DNA of 64,000 bases from a bacterium. GTDB taxonomy: Bacteria > Vulcanimicrobiota > Xenobia > Xenobiales > Xenobiaceae. The stretch is from positions 1 through 64,000 of the forward strand of contig JALHDH010000004.1 in assembly GCA_022839105.1 (NCBI GenBank). Direction: 5' to 3'. Both the position numbers and the translations under genes were made by a program. The notes under the pieces are model-generated. The model was given only the letters and a program-made list of their open reading frames with translations, made no database searches and had not been told where the DNA came from. This document shows, piece by piece, positions 1-11,122 of the stretch. Position 1 is the stretch's first letter. Each line of letters starts with the position of its first letter.

Positions 1-804
1 GAAGGCGTCGACCACGGCGTCGCCCTGGGAGGTGAAGGCCGAGAACTCGGCGCCGGCGTCGATGTCATCGGTGACCCGGATCCGCAGACCCAGGATCGCG
101 CGCATCGTGAAGCCGGTGCCGTTGCTCAGGGGACGGCCGTTGGTCAGGTCGACCACCGGGAACGCGCCGGAGCCAAAGTACGGGGACACGCCCGGGCTGC
201 CGTCCGGGTGGACACCGAGGTGGAACGGGCTGAGGGCCGCGCCACCGGGCTGGATGAAACCAGCAATCCCGGCGTTGGCGGAACCGACGGCCTGGTTGTA
301 ATCCACGGCGCCAGCGCCGAGGATCCCGTTGTCATTGGTGCTCTGACCGTTGTTCACGAAGTTCTGGGCCACCATGCGGGTGTCCACGGAACCGTAGAAC
401 GTGATCCTCTCGAGCTCGGTCACGCGCTGGTCAAGGCGGCTGACGCTCTCTTCGAGGTTGGTCACACGCACGCCGAGGGCATCGAGCTCCTCGCGCAGGG
501 CGTTGACGAGCTGGCGAAGCTCGTTGAGCTCAGCCTTGGTAGCAAAGGTCGCATGCTCTTCTTCCATCTTGGCGAGCAGGCGAGCGACGATCATGGCCAC
601 TTCCCAGCGGGTAGCGGCGCGATCACCCTTGAAAGTCCCATCGGGGTACCCTTCCACGAGACCCTTGGCAGCCAGTCTGGCCACCGCATCGCGGGCCCAG
701 TGGTTCTCGGGCACGTCAGGGAACAAGGGCGCGGACAGCGCCGGAAGAGCCATGGCGAAAAGGAACACCACGGCGACAACCGACGTCCAAATGCGCTTGT
801 TCAT
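1..804 (-). CDS. SLH-domain outer-membrane protein (C-terminus beyond window)
   Basis: The gene is partial: 268 codons are visible and the C-terminus lies before position 1. The reading frame starts with an ATG at 804, preceded by GGAGGAGA at 8-nt spacing, and opens with MNKRIWTSVVAVVFLF, a signal peptide. An SLH domain follows at about residues 25-75 (FPDVPENHWARDAV, then EGYPDGTFKGDRAATRWE). Next is a heptad-type coiled coil at about residues 80-135 (LNELRQLVNALREELDAL), and then a sequence that looks like the start of a beta-barrel (ITFYGSVDTRMVAQNF). SLH-coiled coil-barrel proteins tether the outer membrane to peptidoglycan and often act as porins in diderm Terrabacteria. The signal, SLH and coiled coil are read directly. 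The barrel is inferred because most of it is missing. Confidence 0.85.
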   Translation of the reverse strand, partial: MNKRIWTSVVAVVFLFAMALPALSAPLFPDVPENHWARDAVARLAAKGLVEGYPDGTFKGDRAATRWEVAMIVARLLAKMEEEHATFATKAELNELRQLVNALREELDALGVRVTNLEESVSRLDQRVTELERITFYGSVDTRMVAQNFVNNGQSTNDNGILGAGAVDYNQAVGSANAGIAGFIQPGGAALSPFHLGVHPDGSPGVSPYFGSGAFPVVDLTNGRPLSNGTGFTMRAILGLRIRVTDDIDAGAEFSAFTSQGDAVVDAF

Positions 805-1350
805 GGCGCGGTTCTCCTCCTTGTTTTCGTTGGTCGAATCGGGCGGCCGCCTGGATCTCGACCCGGAGGAGGACCTGAGCTTTCCAGAAGTTCCCTCACG
901 TCTGCCTCCGCGGCATCCATCCGGTGACCGCCATCTGCACTGCGCCTTCCGGGTTGTACCTCCACCTCCTCTCGGATAGCCCGGTCGTCGCAGCGATACC
1001 CTACTTGCCTTCAACCTGTCTGCCGCCCTCGGGTTTCGGAACTTCGGCTCCCCGGGGATTCGGTGCTTTCGCGCGACCAGGTTGAATTCTCTTATAGATC
1101 CTCGAGCGCTTTCGAGGCCCTGCAGGCAGTTCCTGCCGCAACCCCAAACGCATGCTCGTGTTCCTTCTTCGGCCTGGCTCCTTCGGCAGGTGACCAGGGT
1201 CTCCTCCTGCCCCTGCCACGAGGGTCCAAAAACCTGGAAACCTTCATGCAGCCGGTTTCCGGCGGGCTGGAGCGGACCGAAGGCATGCGACCATGCCTCC
1301 CTGAAAGAAGCATGAAAAGGACGACCTCACCCCGCAACTCCAAACCGACC
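805..1350. other. 546-nt intergenic region with nested inverted repeats, no gene seen
   Basis: I see no convincing coding frame between the SLH gene start and the prfB stop. On the minus strand it is the leader of the SLH gene. It holds a nested inverted repeat at 1185-1217 (GGCAGG/CCTGCC enclosing CAGG/CCTG) and a 7-bp hairpin at 1281-1298 (AGGCATG/CATGCCT, loop of 4). The latter could end the prfB transcript but has no T-run. A lone minus-strand TATAAG lies at 1091-1096 without a matching -35. The leader is long and structured, but I recognise no riboswitch class. Confidence 0.4.
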
Positions 1351-2491
1351 TCAATCGGCAAGATTGCCGCCGTCGGCGGGAACCGGTTCGCGGCCCAGGC
1401 GGGCGCGGGCCTCGAGCCAGGCGCGCATGAAGGGTGTCAGGCTCCCGTCCAGGACCGACTGGACGTCGCCGTTCTCGGCCCCGGTCCGGCGATCCTTGAC
1501 CATGGTATAGGGCTGCAGCACGTAGTTCCGGATCTGGTTGGCCCAGGCTGCCTCGCGGTTCTCGCCTCGGACGGCATCCAGCCGCCCCTGCCTCTCGGCC
1601 ATCTGAAGCTCGAAGAGTTTCGAGCGCAGCAGGCGCATGGCCGTCTCGCGGTTGGCGTGCTGGGATCGCTCGTTCTGGCAGGCCACCACCGTGCCGGTCG
1701 GCAGGTGGGTGATGCGGATGGCGGACTCGGTCTTGTTGACGTGCTGCCCTCCGGCCCCCTGGGACCTGTAGGTATCCACCTTGAGATCCTCGGGACGGAT
1801 CTCCACGGGCGCCTCGTCAGCGAGTTCCGGGAGGACATCGACCTTGGCAAAGGCGGTGTGGCGGCGTTTCTGCTGGTCAAAGGGAGAGATCCGCACCAGG
1901 CGGTGGACTCCCCGTTCCGAGCTGAGCATGCCGAAGGCAAAGGGACCGGCCACGATCGCCGTGGCCGAATGGATCCCGGCTTCCTCGGCGGGGGAGACGT
2001 CGACCAGTTCGGCCTTGAAGCCCTCGCGCTCGGCCCAGCGCAGGTACATCCTCAAGAGCATGTCGGCCCAATCCTGGGCATCGACGCCCCCCGCCCCGGC
2101 GTGGACGGTGAGAATCGCCGTCGAACGATCGTACTCCCCGCTCATCAGGGCGCTGGTCTCGGCCCTCTCGAGCTCAGCCCCAAGAGCCTGATGGGCCCGC
2201 TCGACCTCGGCGATCTCCTCGGGACTCTCGTCCGAAGCCATCTCCAGGTAGAGCTCGAACTCCTCCAGCCCGACCGAGAGGCGGTCCCACTGGTCCACCA
2301 CGCTTCGGTGCAGGTTCAGCTCTTCATTCAGCTTGCGGGCCAGGTCCGGATCGGTCCACACATCGCCCGCAGCAAAACGGGACTCGATCTCCTCGATCTT
2401 GGAACGACTTGAATCCAGGTCAAAGATAGTCGCGCATCCGGTCGACCCGGGCGCGAATCTCGGTCAGGCGGTCGGCGAATTGAGCCAGCAT
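1351..2491 (-). CDS. prfB: Peptide chain release factor 2, with programmed +1 frameshift
   Basis: RF2 releases nascent chains at UGA and UAA. The protein is about 379 residues once the frameshift is taken into account. The first 23 codons run from an ATG at 2491 (AAGGA 10 nt upstream) to CTT TGA C at 2425-2419. A +1 slip on CTT skips the T, and the second frame then runs on to 1351. The RF2 tripeptide is present (RISPFDQQKRRHT), as is the peptidyl-hydrolysis GGQ motif (SQGAGGQHVNKTESA). It lies 86 nt downstream of secA and is probably co-transcribed with it. The in-frame UGA means RF2 abundance autoregulates its own synthesis, as in most bacteria. A caller that ignores frameshifts would truncate the gene at 2361. 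Confidence 0.95.
2419..2425 (-). promoter_or_regulatory. RF2 programmed +1 frameshift site CTTTGAC
   Basis: Reading the minus strand, the codons are GAC TAT CTT TGA C. This is the canonical slippery CUU-UGA-C heptamer. It joins the short 5' frame (ending RMRDYL) to the long RF2 frame beginning DLDSSRSKIEEIE. The usual strong internal Shine-Dalgarno just upstream is weak here. Confidence 0.93.
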
Positions 2492-2577
2492 GCTTGGCGA
2501 GTCCTTTCTGTTGGTCTGCACGGTGGGCGTGGGCTGGTCGGTCGGGTTTCCAGACCAGGCCACTTCCTCCGGGAAGC

Positions 2578-5238
<2,661 letters not shown>

Positions 5239-5297
5239 CGGGCCCTCCGGAGCCTGGATGGCTCCTGTCGCCCTGGGAGACCTGTCGACTCGGGCAA

Positions 5298-5321
5298 GAA
5301 GGCTCCCCCAGAGGAGCCTTC
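5298..5321 (-). terminator. Second hairpin downstream of the lpt operon
   Basis: A perfect 9-bp inverted repeat (GAAGGCTCC / GGAGCCTTC, 6-nt loop) lies between the propeller gene and secA. On the minus strand it is followed by TTGCC, only weakly T-rich. It is probably a back-up terminator or an mRNA 3'-end stabiliser. Confidence 0.45.
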
Positions 5322-5367
5322 CCGACGGGGAACATTCTATCCCGCCGCCATGAGGGTGTCAAACGCA

Positions 5368-5406
5368 GGAAGGACCCCTCCGCGCAGGCGACGGAGAGGC
5401 CCTTCC
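5368..5406 (-). terminator. Strong hairpin ending the lpt-propeller operon
   Basis: Two 15-nt arms (5368-5382 and 5392-5406) pair at 13 of 15 positions around a 9-nt loop, starting 20 nt after the stop of the propeller gene. The downstream minus strand has only short T tracts (TTCC, then GTTTG), so the hairpin is certain but its intrinsic termination strength is not. Confidence 0.6.
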
Positions 5407-5426
5407 GAGCGTGGCCTGCGAAGGCC

Positions 5427-6965
5427 TCAGGGCTTGACGGCAACCCCCCAGGGAATCGAGTTGGGCAGCGGGGTGGTGGAGAGGAGGACGCCGCCGGTGC
5501 GGGCATCCAGGACCGTGACGCTGCCGGCGCCGGTGCAGCCCACGAAGGTCTTGGTGCCATCGGGGCTGACGGCGACCCCGACGGGGCCCTTGCCGACCGG
5601 GACGGTGGCCACGGGGGCCTGGGTCACCCCGTTGAGGACCGTCACGGTGTCGGACCCCTTGTTGGTGATGAAGACCCGGGAGCCGTCTGGAGAAACGGCC
5701 GCCTTCTGGGGATTGACGCCGACCCGGACGCGGCCGAGTTCGGTGAAGGCCCAGGCGTCGATCACCGAGACGTCGCCCGAGCTGGAGTTCACCACGTACA
5801 GGAAGCGGCCGTCAGGAGAAAGCTCCATCCCGGTGGGATTGGCTCCGACGGGGATGGAGGCCTGGGGGATCCCGGTGAAGGTGTCCAGGGCCACCACCTC
5901 GCCCGCCGAGGGGGTTCCCACCACCACGAACATGCGCGTTCCCTCGCGGTTGGCGGCCACGGCCCGAGGCTGGCCGGCCTCGCCGTTGCGCATCGGGGGC
6001 GTGGGGATCCGGCGCTGAGGTGCGTTGGTGCGGGTGTCGATGACCAGTACGCCGGGCTGGGCTCCCAGGACGCTGGCCAGGATGTTGTTCCCGTCGGGGG
6101 TCAGCTTCAGGTCGGTGATGATTCCCCCGGTCGGAATGGAGGTCAGGAGGGTGTTGGAGTTCACCGTATCCATGACCTGGATGCTCTGGGCCGCGGTGCT
6201 GACGTAGAGACGGGTGCCGGCGGCATTGAAGGCGACCCAGAAGGGCTGGGTGTCCATCTCCTTGTAACCGGTCTGCCCGGGGTTGTCGACGGGAAGCATC
6301 ATCAGGGTGTTGGGCGCGACCTGCATGGGGGTGTGGTAGTCCCCGGGGTTCACGTCTCCGGGGCGGGGAGCCTGGATGGCGCCGCCTCCCATCCCGAAGG
6401 GATCCCCCGTCCCCCCATGAAGGATCATCTGGCGATAGGTCTGGGTCGTGCTCATCTGGTACCCGCCCGCCGGTCCGTGCCCCGCCGGGGCCCCCGGACC
6501 CGCCTTCTGACCGAAGGCCACGTAGGCCGTGCCCGGAGCCAGCGGGGCGCCTCCCCCACCGGGTCCGGTGCCGAAGGGCGAACTCTGGATCTGGCCAGGA
6601 TTCAGCACGATGTTGATCATCGAGGGAGTCGGGCCGTCCTTGACCTGGACCGAGCGGGTGGCCATGCCGACCCCCTGCTTCTGGGCCACGATCACGTACT
6701 CGCCCGCCGGAACCTTGAAGCGGAACAGGCCCAGGGTGTCCGTGACGGTCTTGTAGGAGGTTCCCTGAAGGGTGACCTCCACGCCTTCCAGCGGATCATA
6801 GGGCTGCCCGCCAGGGCTCTTGTTGGTGGAGGTGGTCACGACAATCCCCACCAGGTTGTCCCCCTTGGCCTTCTCCACATCCTTGTCCCGATTCCGGGCG
6901 CTGACGGGGGCCACCCCCATGATCAGGACCAGGGCCGCCAACAGGGCGATTGCTCCCCTTCTCAT
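5427..6965 (-). CDS. Secreted YVTN beta-propeller protein with carboxypeptidase-regulatory-like domain
   Basis: The protein has 512 residues. The signal peptide is MRRGAIALLAALVLIMGVAPVSA, with likely cleavage after VSA. Residues about 38-110 form a Cna-B or carboxypeptidase-regulatory-like sandwich (LEGVEVTLQGTSYKT, FRFKVPAGEYVIVAQKQG). A Gly/Pro-rich linker runs to about residue 220. The rest is a propeller with YVTN-type blades (RFLYVVNSSSGDVSVIDAW, GVAVSPDGTKTFVGCT). Proteins of this kind act as exported binding or scaffold modules; no enzymatic motif is visible. The ATG overlaps the stop of the YqgF-like gene by 4 nt, making it the last gene of the operon that begins with lptC. A cell-envelope role is inferred from that context. 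Confidence 0.8.
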   Translation of the reverse strand: MRRGAIALLAALVLIMGVAPVSARNRDKDVEKAKGDNLVGIVVTTSTNKSPGGQPYDPLEGVEVTLQGTSYKTVTDTLGLFRFKVPAGEYVIVAQKQGVGMATRSVQVKDGPTPSMINIVLNPGQIQSSPFGTGPGGGGAPLAPGTAYVAFGQKAGPGAPAGHGPAGGYQMSTTQTYRQMILHGGTGDPFGMGGGAIQAPRPGDVNPGDYHTPMQVAPNTLMMLPVDNPGQTGYKEMDTQPFWVAFNAAGTRLYVSTAAQSIQVMDTVNSNTLLTSIPTGGIITDLKLTPDGNNILASVLGAQPGVLVIDTRTNAPQRRIPTPPMRNGEAGQPRAVAANREGTRMFVVVGTPSAGEVVALDTFTGIPQASIPVGANPTGMELSPDGRFLYVVNSSSGDVSVIDAWAFTELGRVRVGVNPQKAAVSPDGSRVFITNKGSDTVTVLNGVTQAPVATVPVGKGPVGVAVSPDGTKTFVGCTGAGSVTVLDARTGGVLLSTTPLPNSIPWGVAVKP

Positions 6966-7459
6966 CCTCTGCTCCTCCCAAGGCTCTTCCAGGCCGGGCC
7001 CGAGCCGGGCCTTTCTGGTTTTGAGTCTTTCGGGGCCTCCCGGGTTTCGCCGGCGGCCGGGCGGAGGGCCGCGGACAGGAAGTCCTCGGCCATGACCACC
7101 GCGGCGTAATCATCCCAGGGGCCGGGAGGCACCCGAAGGCCCAACGGGATCAGCCGCCACAGTCCCCGCGGGGGATGGTCCTGGAAGTAGCGCACCCGGG
7201 CCCGCTCGGTGGTGTGGCTTTCGTCCACCACCCGAATCTCCCGATCCAAGGCGGCCTTCAGCTCGGCCAGGACCTCCCGGGAGCCCGTGCTCCCACCGAC
7301 CAGGAGCTCGGTGGGCTGGTATTCCTGAAGCATTCGTCGCACCGCCTGGACGAGATCTTCCCGACGCGCGATCCCCCGGAACAGGACTCCCCTCTCCGAG
7401 CAGACCACGGCCAGGCCGCACTTGCGCCGTCCGGGATCCAGGGCTGCCACGACCCTCAC
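6962..7459 (-). CDS. YqgF/RuvX-like RNase H-fold protein
   Basis: The protein has 165 residues and begins MRVVAALDPGRRKCGLAVV. This is the first strand and acidic residue of the RNase H-like fold shared by YqgF (pre-16S rRNA nuclease) and RuvC-type resolvases. Further family features are LLVGGSTGS, the DES-TTERAR segment and a late DDYAA acidic pair, so the acidic positions appear to be retained. The C-terminal 30 residues are a charged, proline-rich tail. It overlaps both neighbours by 4 nt, so it is translationally coupled between the DUF3084 and propeller genes. It may be a divergent paralogue and not the canonical YqgF, so I give no gene symbol. Confidence 0.7.
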   Translation of the reverse strand: MRVVAALDPGRRKCGLAVVCSERGVLFRGIARREDLVQAVRRMLQEYQPTELLVGGSTGSREVLAELKAALDREIRVVDESHTTERARVRYFQDHPPRGLWRLIPLGLRVPPGPWDDYAAVVMAEDFLSAALRPAAGETREAPKDSKPERPGSGPAWKSLGRSRG

Positions 7460-8442
7460 TCGGAGCCTCCCCCTTCGGCGAGGGGCCGAACCTCGATCCG
7501 CACATCCAGGCTGCTGGTCTCGTACAGATCGCGGTTGGCCACGGCCAGCAACTCCAGCGAGCCGTGTTGGGTGCGGATCCGGTCCACCAGGTCGTTGAAC
7601 TGCTCCTCGGTCAACCCTCCTCCCAGGCTTCCCCCGATCGGACGCATGCCGCGATCCACGGCAGACTTCCGGGTGTTCTCGATGAACTCGAAGAAGGCCG
7701 AGAGGACCTCGGGGTCCTTGGGATTGATGCGGCGCCGGGCCACCTCCTCGCCCTCGCGGAAGACCCGATGCACCACCCAGGCCTCCAGGCGGACGCGGGT
7801 CCGGTCCCGGTACAGACAGTTCCGATCCGCCACCACCCGCAGGCCCATGAAGCCCTGGCTCTGGGAGAGACGCCGGACCAGCCGCTCGAGCTGATCGGCC
7901 TGGAAGTCCAGCAGGACCTGATCGGCGGGAAGTGGCGGTTCCTCCTTCTCGCGGGCGATCCGGTTGTTCTGCAGGATGGTCTTGGCGTTGGCCTCGGCCA
8001 GCAGGCTGGTGAGGGCCTGTCGGGTGCGATCCGGGGAAAGACCGGCGGGGAGGGTCATATGGACGATCGGTTCGTCCACCTTCCAGACGATCGCCCCCTC
8101 CTCCAGGATCTGGCTGAGCTGGGCCACCCTGGCGCGCAGGGCCGCCTCCTCGCGACGGAGCTTCTCGACGCCCAGCAGGAGGTTCTTGACGGGTTCGGAG
8201 AGCAGGGCGAAGACCGTCAGGGTCACCACGGCGATCATGACTCCGGTCAGGGTCGTGATCAGGATCGAGGTATGACGCGGCCGCAGACGCAGGACGCTCA
8301 TCTTGCGCCGGCCGATCTGGCGGCCCAACTGGTTGCCCAGAAAGGCGATGCCCCCGGCCAGCAGGCCAACCAGGAAATAGGTGATCAGGATCTGGGCCAA
8401 AGACTCCAAGGCTTCCCTCGCAAGGCCTGCGCCAAAGCGCAC
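7456..8442 (-). CDS. DUF3084 membrane protein
   Basis: The protein has 328 residues. Two N-terminal membrane segments (about 15-38 and 60-85) flank the basic motif GRRKMSVLRLRPRHTS, characteristic of DUF3084 proteins. A coiled-coil segment follows (VEKLRREEAALRARVAQL), then a soluble domain rich in V/R/E. DUF3084 is best known from Cyanobacteria and other diderm Terrabacteria, and its function is unknown. It lies 31 nt downstream of lptF/G and overlaps the YqgF-like gene by 4 nt. The context suggests an envelope role tied to lipid transport or wall growth, which is inference only. Confidence 0.75.
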   Translation of the reverse strand: MRFGAGLAREALESLAQILITYFLVGLLAGGIAFLGNQLGRQIGRRKMSVLRLRPRHTSILITTLTGVMIAVVTLTVFALLSEPVKNLLLGVEKLRREEAALRARVAQLSQILEEGAIVWKVDEPIVHMTLPAGLSPDRTRQALTSLLAEANAKTILQNNRIAREKEEPPLPADQVLLDFQADQLERLVRRLSQSQGFMGLRVVADRNCLYRDRTRVRLEAWVVHRVFREGEEVARRRINPKDPEVLSAFFEFIENTRKSAVDRGMRPIGGSLGGGLTEEQFNDLVDRIRTQHGSLELLAVANRDLYETSSLDVRIEVRPLAEGGGSE

Positions 8443-8473
8443 AGGCCTGTCTTCAGGATAGCACAGCGGATGA

Positions 8474-9595
8474 CTACTTGCGTGAGGCCTCCAGGACCAG
8501 GAAGAAACCGACCAGGCCGAACAGGATGTTGGGAAGCCAGGCCGCGGCCCAGGGCTGCAAGGCGCCCGTCTCGCCCAGGATCATGCCGACCGTCATCAGG
8601 ACGTAGTACAGCAGGATGAAGAGCAGCGAGAGGCCCAGGCCGATGGAGGTGCTGGTCCGGTGCGGCCGGATTCCCAGCGGGATGGCGAAGGTCCCGAAGA
8701 CCATGCAGGTCAGGGGAAGCGAGATCTTCTGGTGGTACATCACCAGATACCGGTTCCTCTTGCGCAGCATGTCGTCGTCCCCTTCCCGGGGCACCGGCAT
8801 GCTGGCCAGGCTCTCGGCGAGTTCGGCCCGATTCATCTCTTCGGGGCGCAGCTTCCGGCGCCTCAGGACGTCGGGGTCGGGAGGCGACTCTCCGGGAGAC
8901 AGGGCCGTCCAGCCCCGTTGCCCGGCCAGTTCATAGCGCACGTCTCCCTCCCGGCTGTACTCCACGCTCCGGATATCCTTCATCTCCCAGACGGTTCCGT
9001 TCCAGCGGGCCTCGTGCGCGTAGATCTCGCGAACCCTCATGCTCTCCCAGAAGAAGTGGATGAAGATGCCCCTCATGGTCTTCTCCTTGACGTTGAGGGA
9101 GTGGGCGTAGATCATCTGCTCCTGCCCGTTGGCCAGAACCCGAGGCGAGGTGATCAGGGCGCGTTCCAGTTCGTCCCCGCGCTGATGCTCGATCAGGATG
9201 TCGTAGGCCCGCTTCATCGAGGGCGGAACCCAGGAATCGTTCATCCACAAGGAGACGCCGGCCACCAGGGTGCAGAAGGCCAGGCCCGGGATGAAGATGC
9301 GGAAGAAGCCGATGCCTCCGGCCTTCAGGGCCACCAGCTCGCTGTCCCCGGAGAGTCGTCCGTAGGCCATCAGGGCCGAGAGGAGGATCGACATGGGGAA
9401 GGTCAGGACCAGCACGTAGGGCAGTCGGCAATACAGGTACTCGATCACCACCGAGACCCCTGCCTGGGACTCGACCACCATGCGGGCCACCCCCATGAGG
9501 GTTTCGGCCGAGAAGAAGAGCAGGGTGAAGGTGCACAGCCCGAAGAGGAAGGGCCAGGCCATCTCGGTCATCAGGTAGCGATCCAGGATCTTCAT
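8474..9595 (-). CDS. LptF/LptG-family LPS export permease
   Basis: The protein has 373 residues and is a YjgP/YjgQ permease. It opens MKILDRYLMTEMAWPFLFG, the typical cytoplasmic helix plus TM1. Three N-terminal TMs (to about residue 125), a periplasmic jellyroll-like region (about 130-290) and three C-terminal TMs follow (LPLTCMVFGTFAIPLGI, LFILLYYVLMTVGMI, LPNILFGLVGFFLVLEA). LptF and LptG form the membrane part of the LptB2FG extractor that pulls LPS from the inner membrane. Only one such gene is seen here, so the second may lie elsewhere or the complex may be homodimeric. It overlaps lptB by 4 nt. Confidence 0.9.
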   Translation of the reverse strand: MKILDRYLMTEMAWPFLFGLCTFTLLFFSAETLMGVARMVVESQAGVSVVIEYLYCRLPYVLVLTFPMSILLSALMAYGRLSGDSELVALKAGGIGFFRIFIPGLAFCTLVAGVSLWMNDSWVPPSMKRAYDILIEHQRGDELERALITSPRVLANGQEQMIYAHSLNVKEKTMRGIFIHFFWESMRVREIYAHEARWNGTVWEMKDIRSVEYSREGDVRYELAGQRGWTALSPGESPPDPDVLRRRKLRPEEMNRAELAESLASMPVPREGDDDMLRKRNRYLVMYHQKISLPLTCMVFGTFAIPLGIRPHRTSTSIGLGLSLLFILLYYVLMTVGMILGETGALQPWAAAWLPNILFGLVGFFLVLEASRK

Positions 9596-10335
9596 TCCGG
9601 AGCCTCCTCCTCCAGGCCGGTCCGGAAGGCCTCGCCCAGGTAGTATTTCCGGGCGTCGGGATGGTTGGCCACCTCCTTGGCGCTCCCCGCCACCAGGATC
9701 CGCCCTTCCCGGATGATGTAGGCCCGGTCGGTGATGGCCAGGGTCTCGCGCACATTGTGGTCGGTGACCAGGATCCCCAGGCCCTGGCCCCGCAAGGTCC
9801 GGATGATCTCCTGGATGGTGGCCACGGCGATGGGATCCACTCCGCTGAAGGGTTCGTCCAGCAAGAGGAAGGCCGGGCGGGTGGCCAGGGCCCGGGCGAT
9901 TTCCAGGCGCCGACGCTCGCCGCCCGAAAGCTCCAGGGCCCGACTGCGGCGGACCCGCCCCAGGTCATACTCCTCCAGCAGGGCTTCCAGCCGCGTCTTC
10001 TGCTCCTTGGCAGGAAGGCCGTGGACCTGCCAGATCAGGCGCAGGTTGTCCTCCACCGACAATCGGCGGAAGGCGGAGGGTTCCTGGGGCAGATAGCCGA
10101 TTCCCCGGCGCGCCCGGCGATGCATGGGCATTCCCGTGACCTCCTGCCCCTGCAGGAAGATCCGTCCGCCATCCGGGCGGACCAGTCCGACCACCATGTA
10201 GAAGGTCGTGGTCTTCCCGGCGCCATTGGCCCCCAGAAGGCCGACCACCTCGCCGGGTGCGACCTCCAGGCTGACATTGTCGACGACCCGGCGCTTCCGG
10301 TAGATCTTGACCAGGTCCTGGACGGCGATGGTCAC
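9592..10335 (-). CDS. lptB: LPS export ABC transporter ATPase LptB
   Basis: The protein has 247 residues, the normal LptB length. The Walker A motif is GANGAGKTTTFYM, the signature is LSGGERRRLEIARAL, and Walker B reads FLLLDEPFSGVDPIA, close to the diagnostic LptB form. The H-loop is in LVTDHNVRETL. It energises the LptF/G permease encoded directly downstream. It overlaps lptC upstream and lptF/G downstream by 4 nt each, a textbook lptC-lptB-lptF/G arrangement. Confidence 0.96.
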   Translation of the reverse strand: MTIAVQDLVKIYRKRRVVDNVSLEVAPGEVVGLLGANGAGKTTTFYMVVGLVRPDGGRIFLQGQEVTGMPMHRRARRGIGYLPQEPSAFRRLSVEDNLRLIWQVHGLPAKEQKTRLEALLEEYDLGRVRRSRALELSGGERRRLEIARALATRPAFLLLDEPFSGVDPIAVATIQEIIRTLRGQGLGILVTDHNVRETLAITDRAYIIREGRILVAGSAKEVANHPDARKYYLGEAFRTGLEEEAPE

Positions 10336-10970
10336 CGGGGCACCTCCCCAGCCGGAATCCCTTCCGGCAGCAGCACCCGGACATCCCCCTCGACCTCCAG
10401 GCGGCGCAGGTCTGGAGAAGCGACGAGTCTCTTCCCGGTCAGGACCGTGCCTTCCCGCACCATGCGGACCCCCTGGCTTCCCAGGAACTGTCGGGCCTCG
10501 CCGTCCCAGACCAGGTTCTGGACGTTGAGGACCTCCCCGCGCATCCCGCGGGCCACGACCGGCCCCTCGAAGGAGACCTTCATGGTCTCCATGTCGACCA
10601 GGGCCCCGTTGCCCTCCACCGTCACCAGATCGGCCCCCTGCGAATCCATCAAGGTCCAGGTCAGGACGCCCACGCGAGCCGTCCGGCCGACCTCCTCATA
10701 CTCGATCCGTTCGGCATCCAGCTTCCAGGGATTCTCACCCCGGGAACGCAGGGTCGAACTCTCCAGGATCCGACGGTCTGGCGCGCCGATTTCGGGCGAG
10801 ACCACGGGAGAAGGCACGAGCGGCGAGGCTTCGGGGGAAGAAGCGGGGATCGTCGGAAGGGCGGCGGGAGAGGAAGCGTCATGAGGCTCCGGCCCCGGGC
10901 CGGAACAGCCCAGGGCCCCGAGAAGGGCCAGGGCCGCCAGGCCCCGTGCGATGTCCGCGACGCGCACCAT
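10332..10970 (-). CDS. LptC-like LPS export lipoprotein
   Basis: The protein has about 212 residues from the ATG at 10970 (a TTG at 10979 is also possible). The signal region ARGLAALALLGALGC ends in a lipobox-like cysteine, followed by a Ser/Pro linker to about residue 65. The remainder is a LptC/OstA-type beta-jellyroll with repeating strands (PWKLDAERIEYEE, ADLVTVEGNGALVDMET, GEVLNVQNLVWDG). LptC takes LPS from LptB2FG and passes it to the periplasmic bridge. It could also be LptA-like, but the lipoprotein anchor and the position before lptB favour LptC. It is the first gene of the operon. Confidence 0.8.
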   Translation of the reverse strand: MVRVADIARGLAALALLGALGCSGPGPEPHDASSPAALPTIPASSPEASPLVPSPVVSPEIGAPDRRILESSTLRSRGENPWKLDAERIEYEEVGRTARVGVLTWTLMDSQGADLVTVEGNGALVDMETMKVSFEGPVVARGMRGEVLNVQNLVWDGEARQFLGSQGVRMVREGTVLTGKRLVASPDLRRLEVEGDVRVLLPEGIPAGEVPR

Positions 10971-11013
10971 CCGACTCAATAATCCTCGACCAAGTCCTCA
11001 AAACCGTCCACAC

Positions 11014-11041
11014 AGTATACACGACGGAGAATCCCGGTAAA
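11014..11041 (-). promoter_or_regulatory. Sigma70-type promoter of the lptC operon
   Basis: On the minus strand, TTTACC (11041-11036), a 16-nt spacer and TATACT (11019-11014) make a plausible promoter about 40 nt before the lptC start. The -10 sits in a GTATAC palindrome that could also serve the divergent gene at 11123. Confidence 0.55.
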
Positions 11042-11122
11042 GACTCGCCCTCTTCCCGGGTTCCTCCGGAACCCGGGAACCCGCCAGGAAGGAGGACTCG
11101 ATCCTGCGGGGGAAGGCGGCCG

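Noticed and set aside
1140..1220. Partial resemblance to glycine or cobalamin riboswitch motifs (CCGAAGGAG, CACCTGCC)
   Set aside because: The conserved cores of both classes are missing, and the gene downstream is an SLH outer-membrane protein.
1092..1361. An 89-codon minus-strand frame between prfB and the SLH gene
   Set aside because: It overlaps the prfB stop, has no ribosome-binding site and shows biased Arg/Pro/Ser composition.
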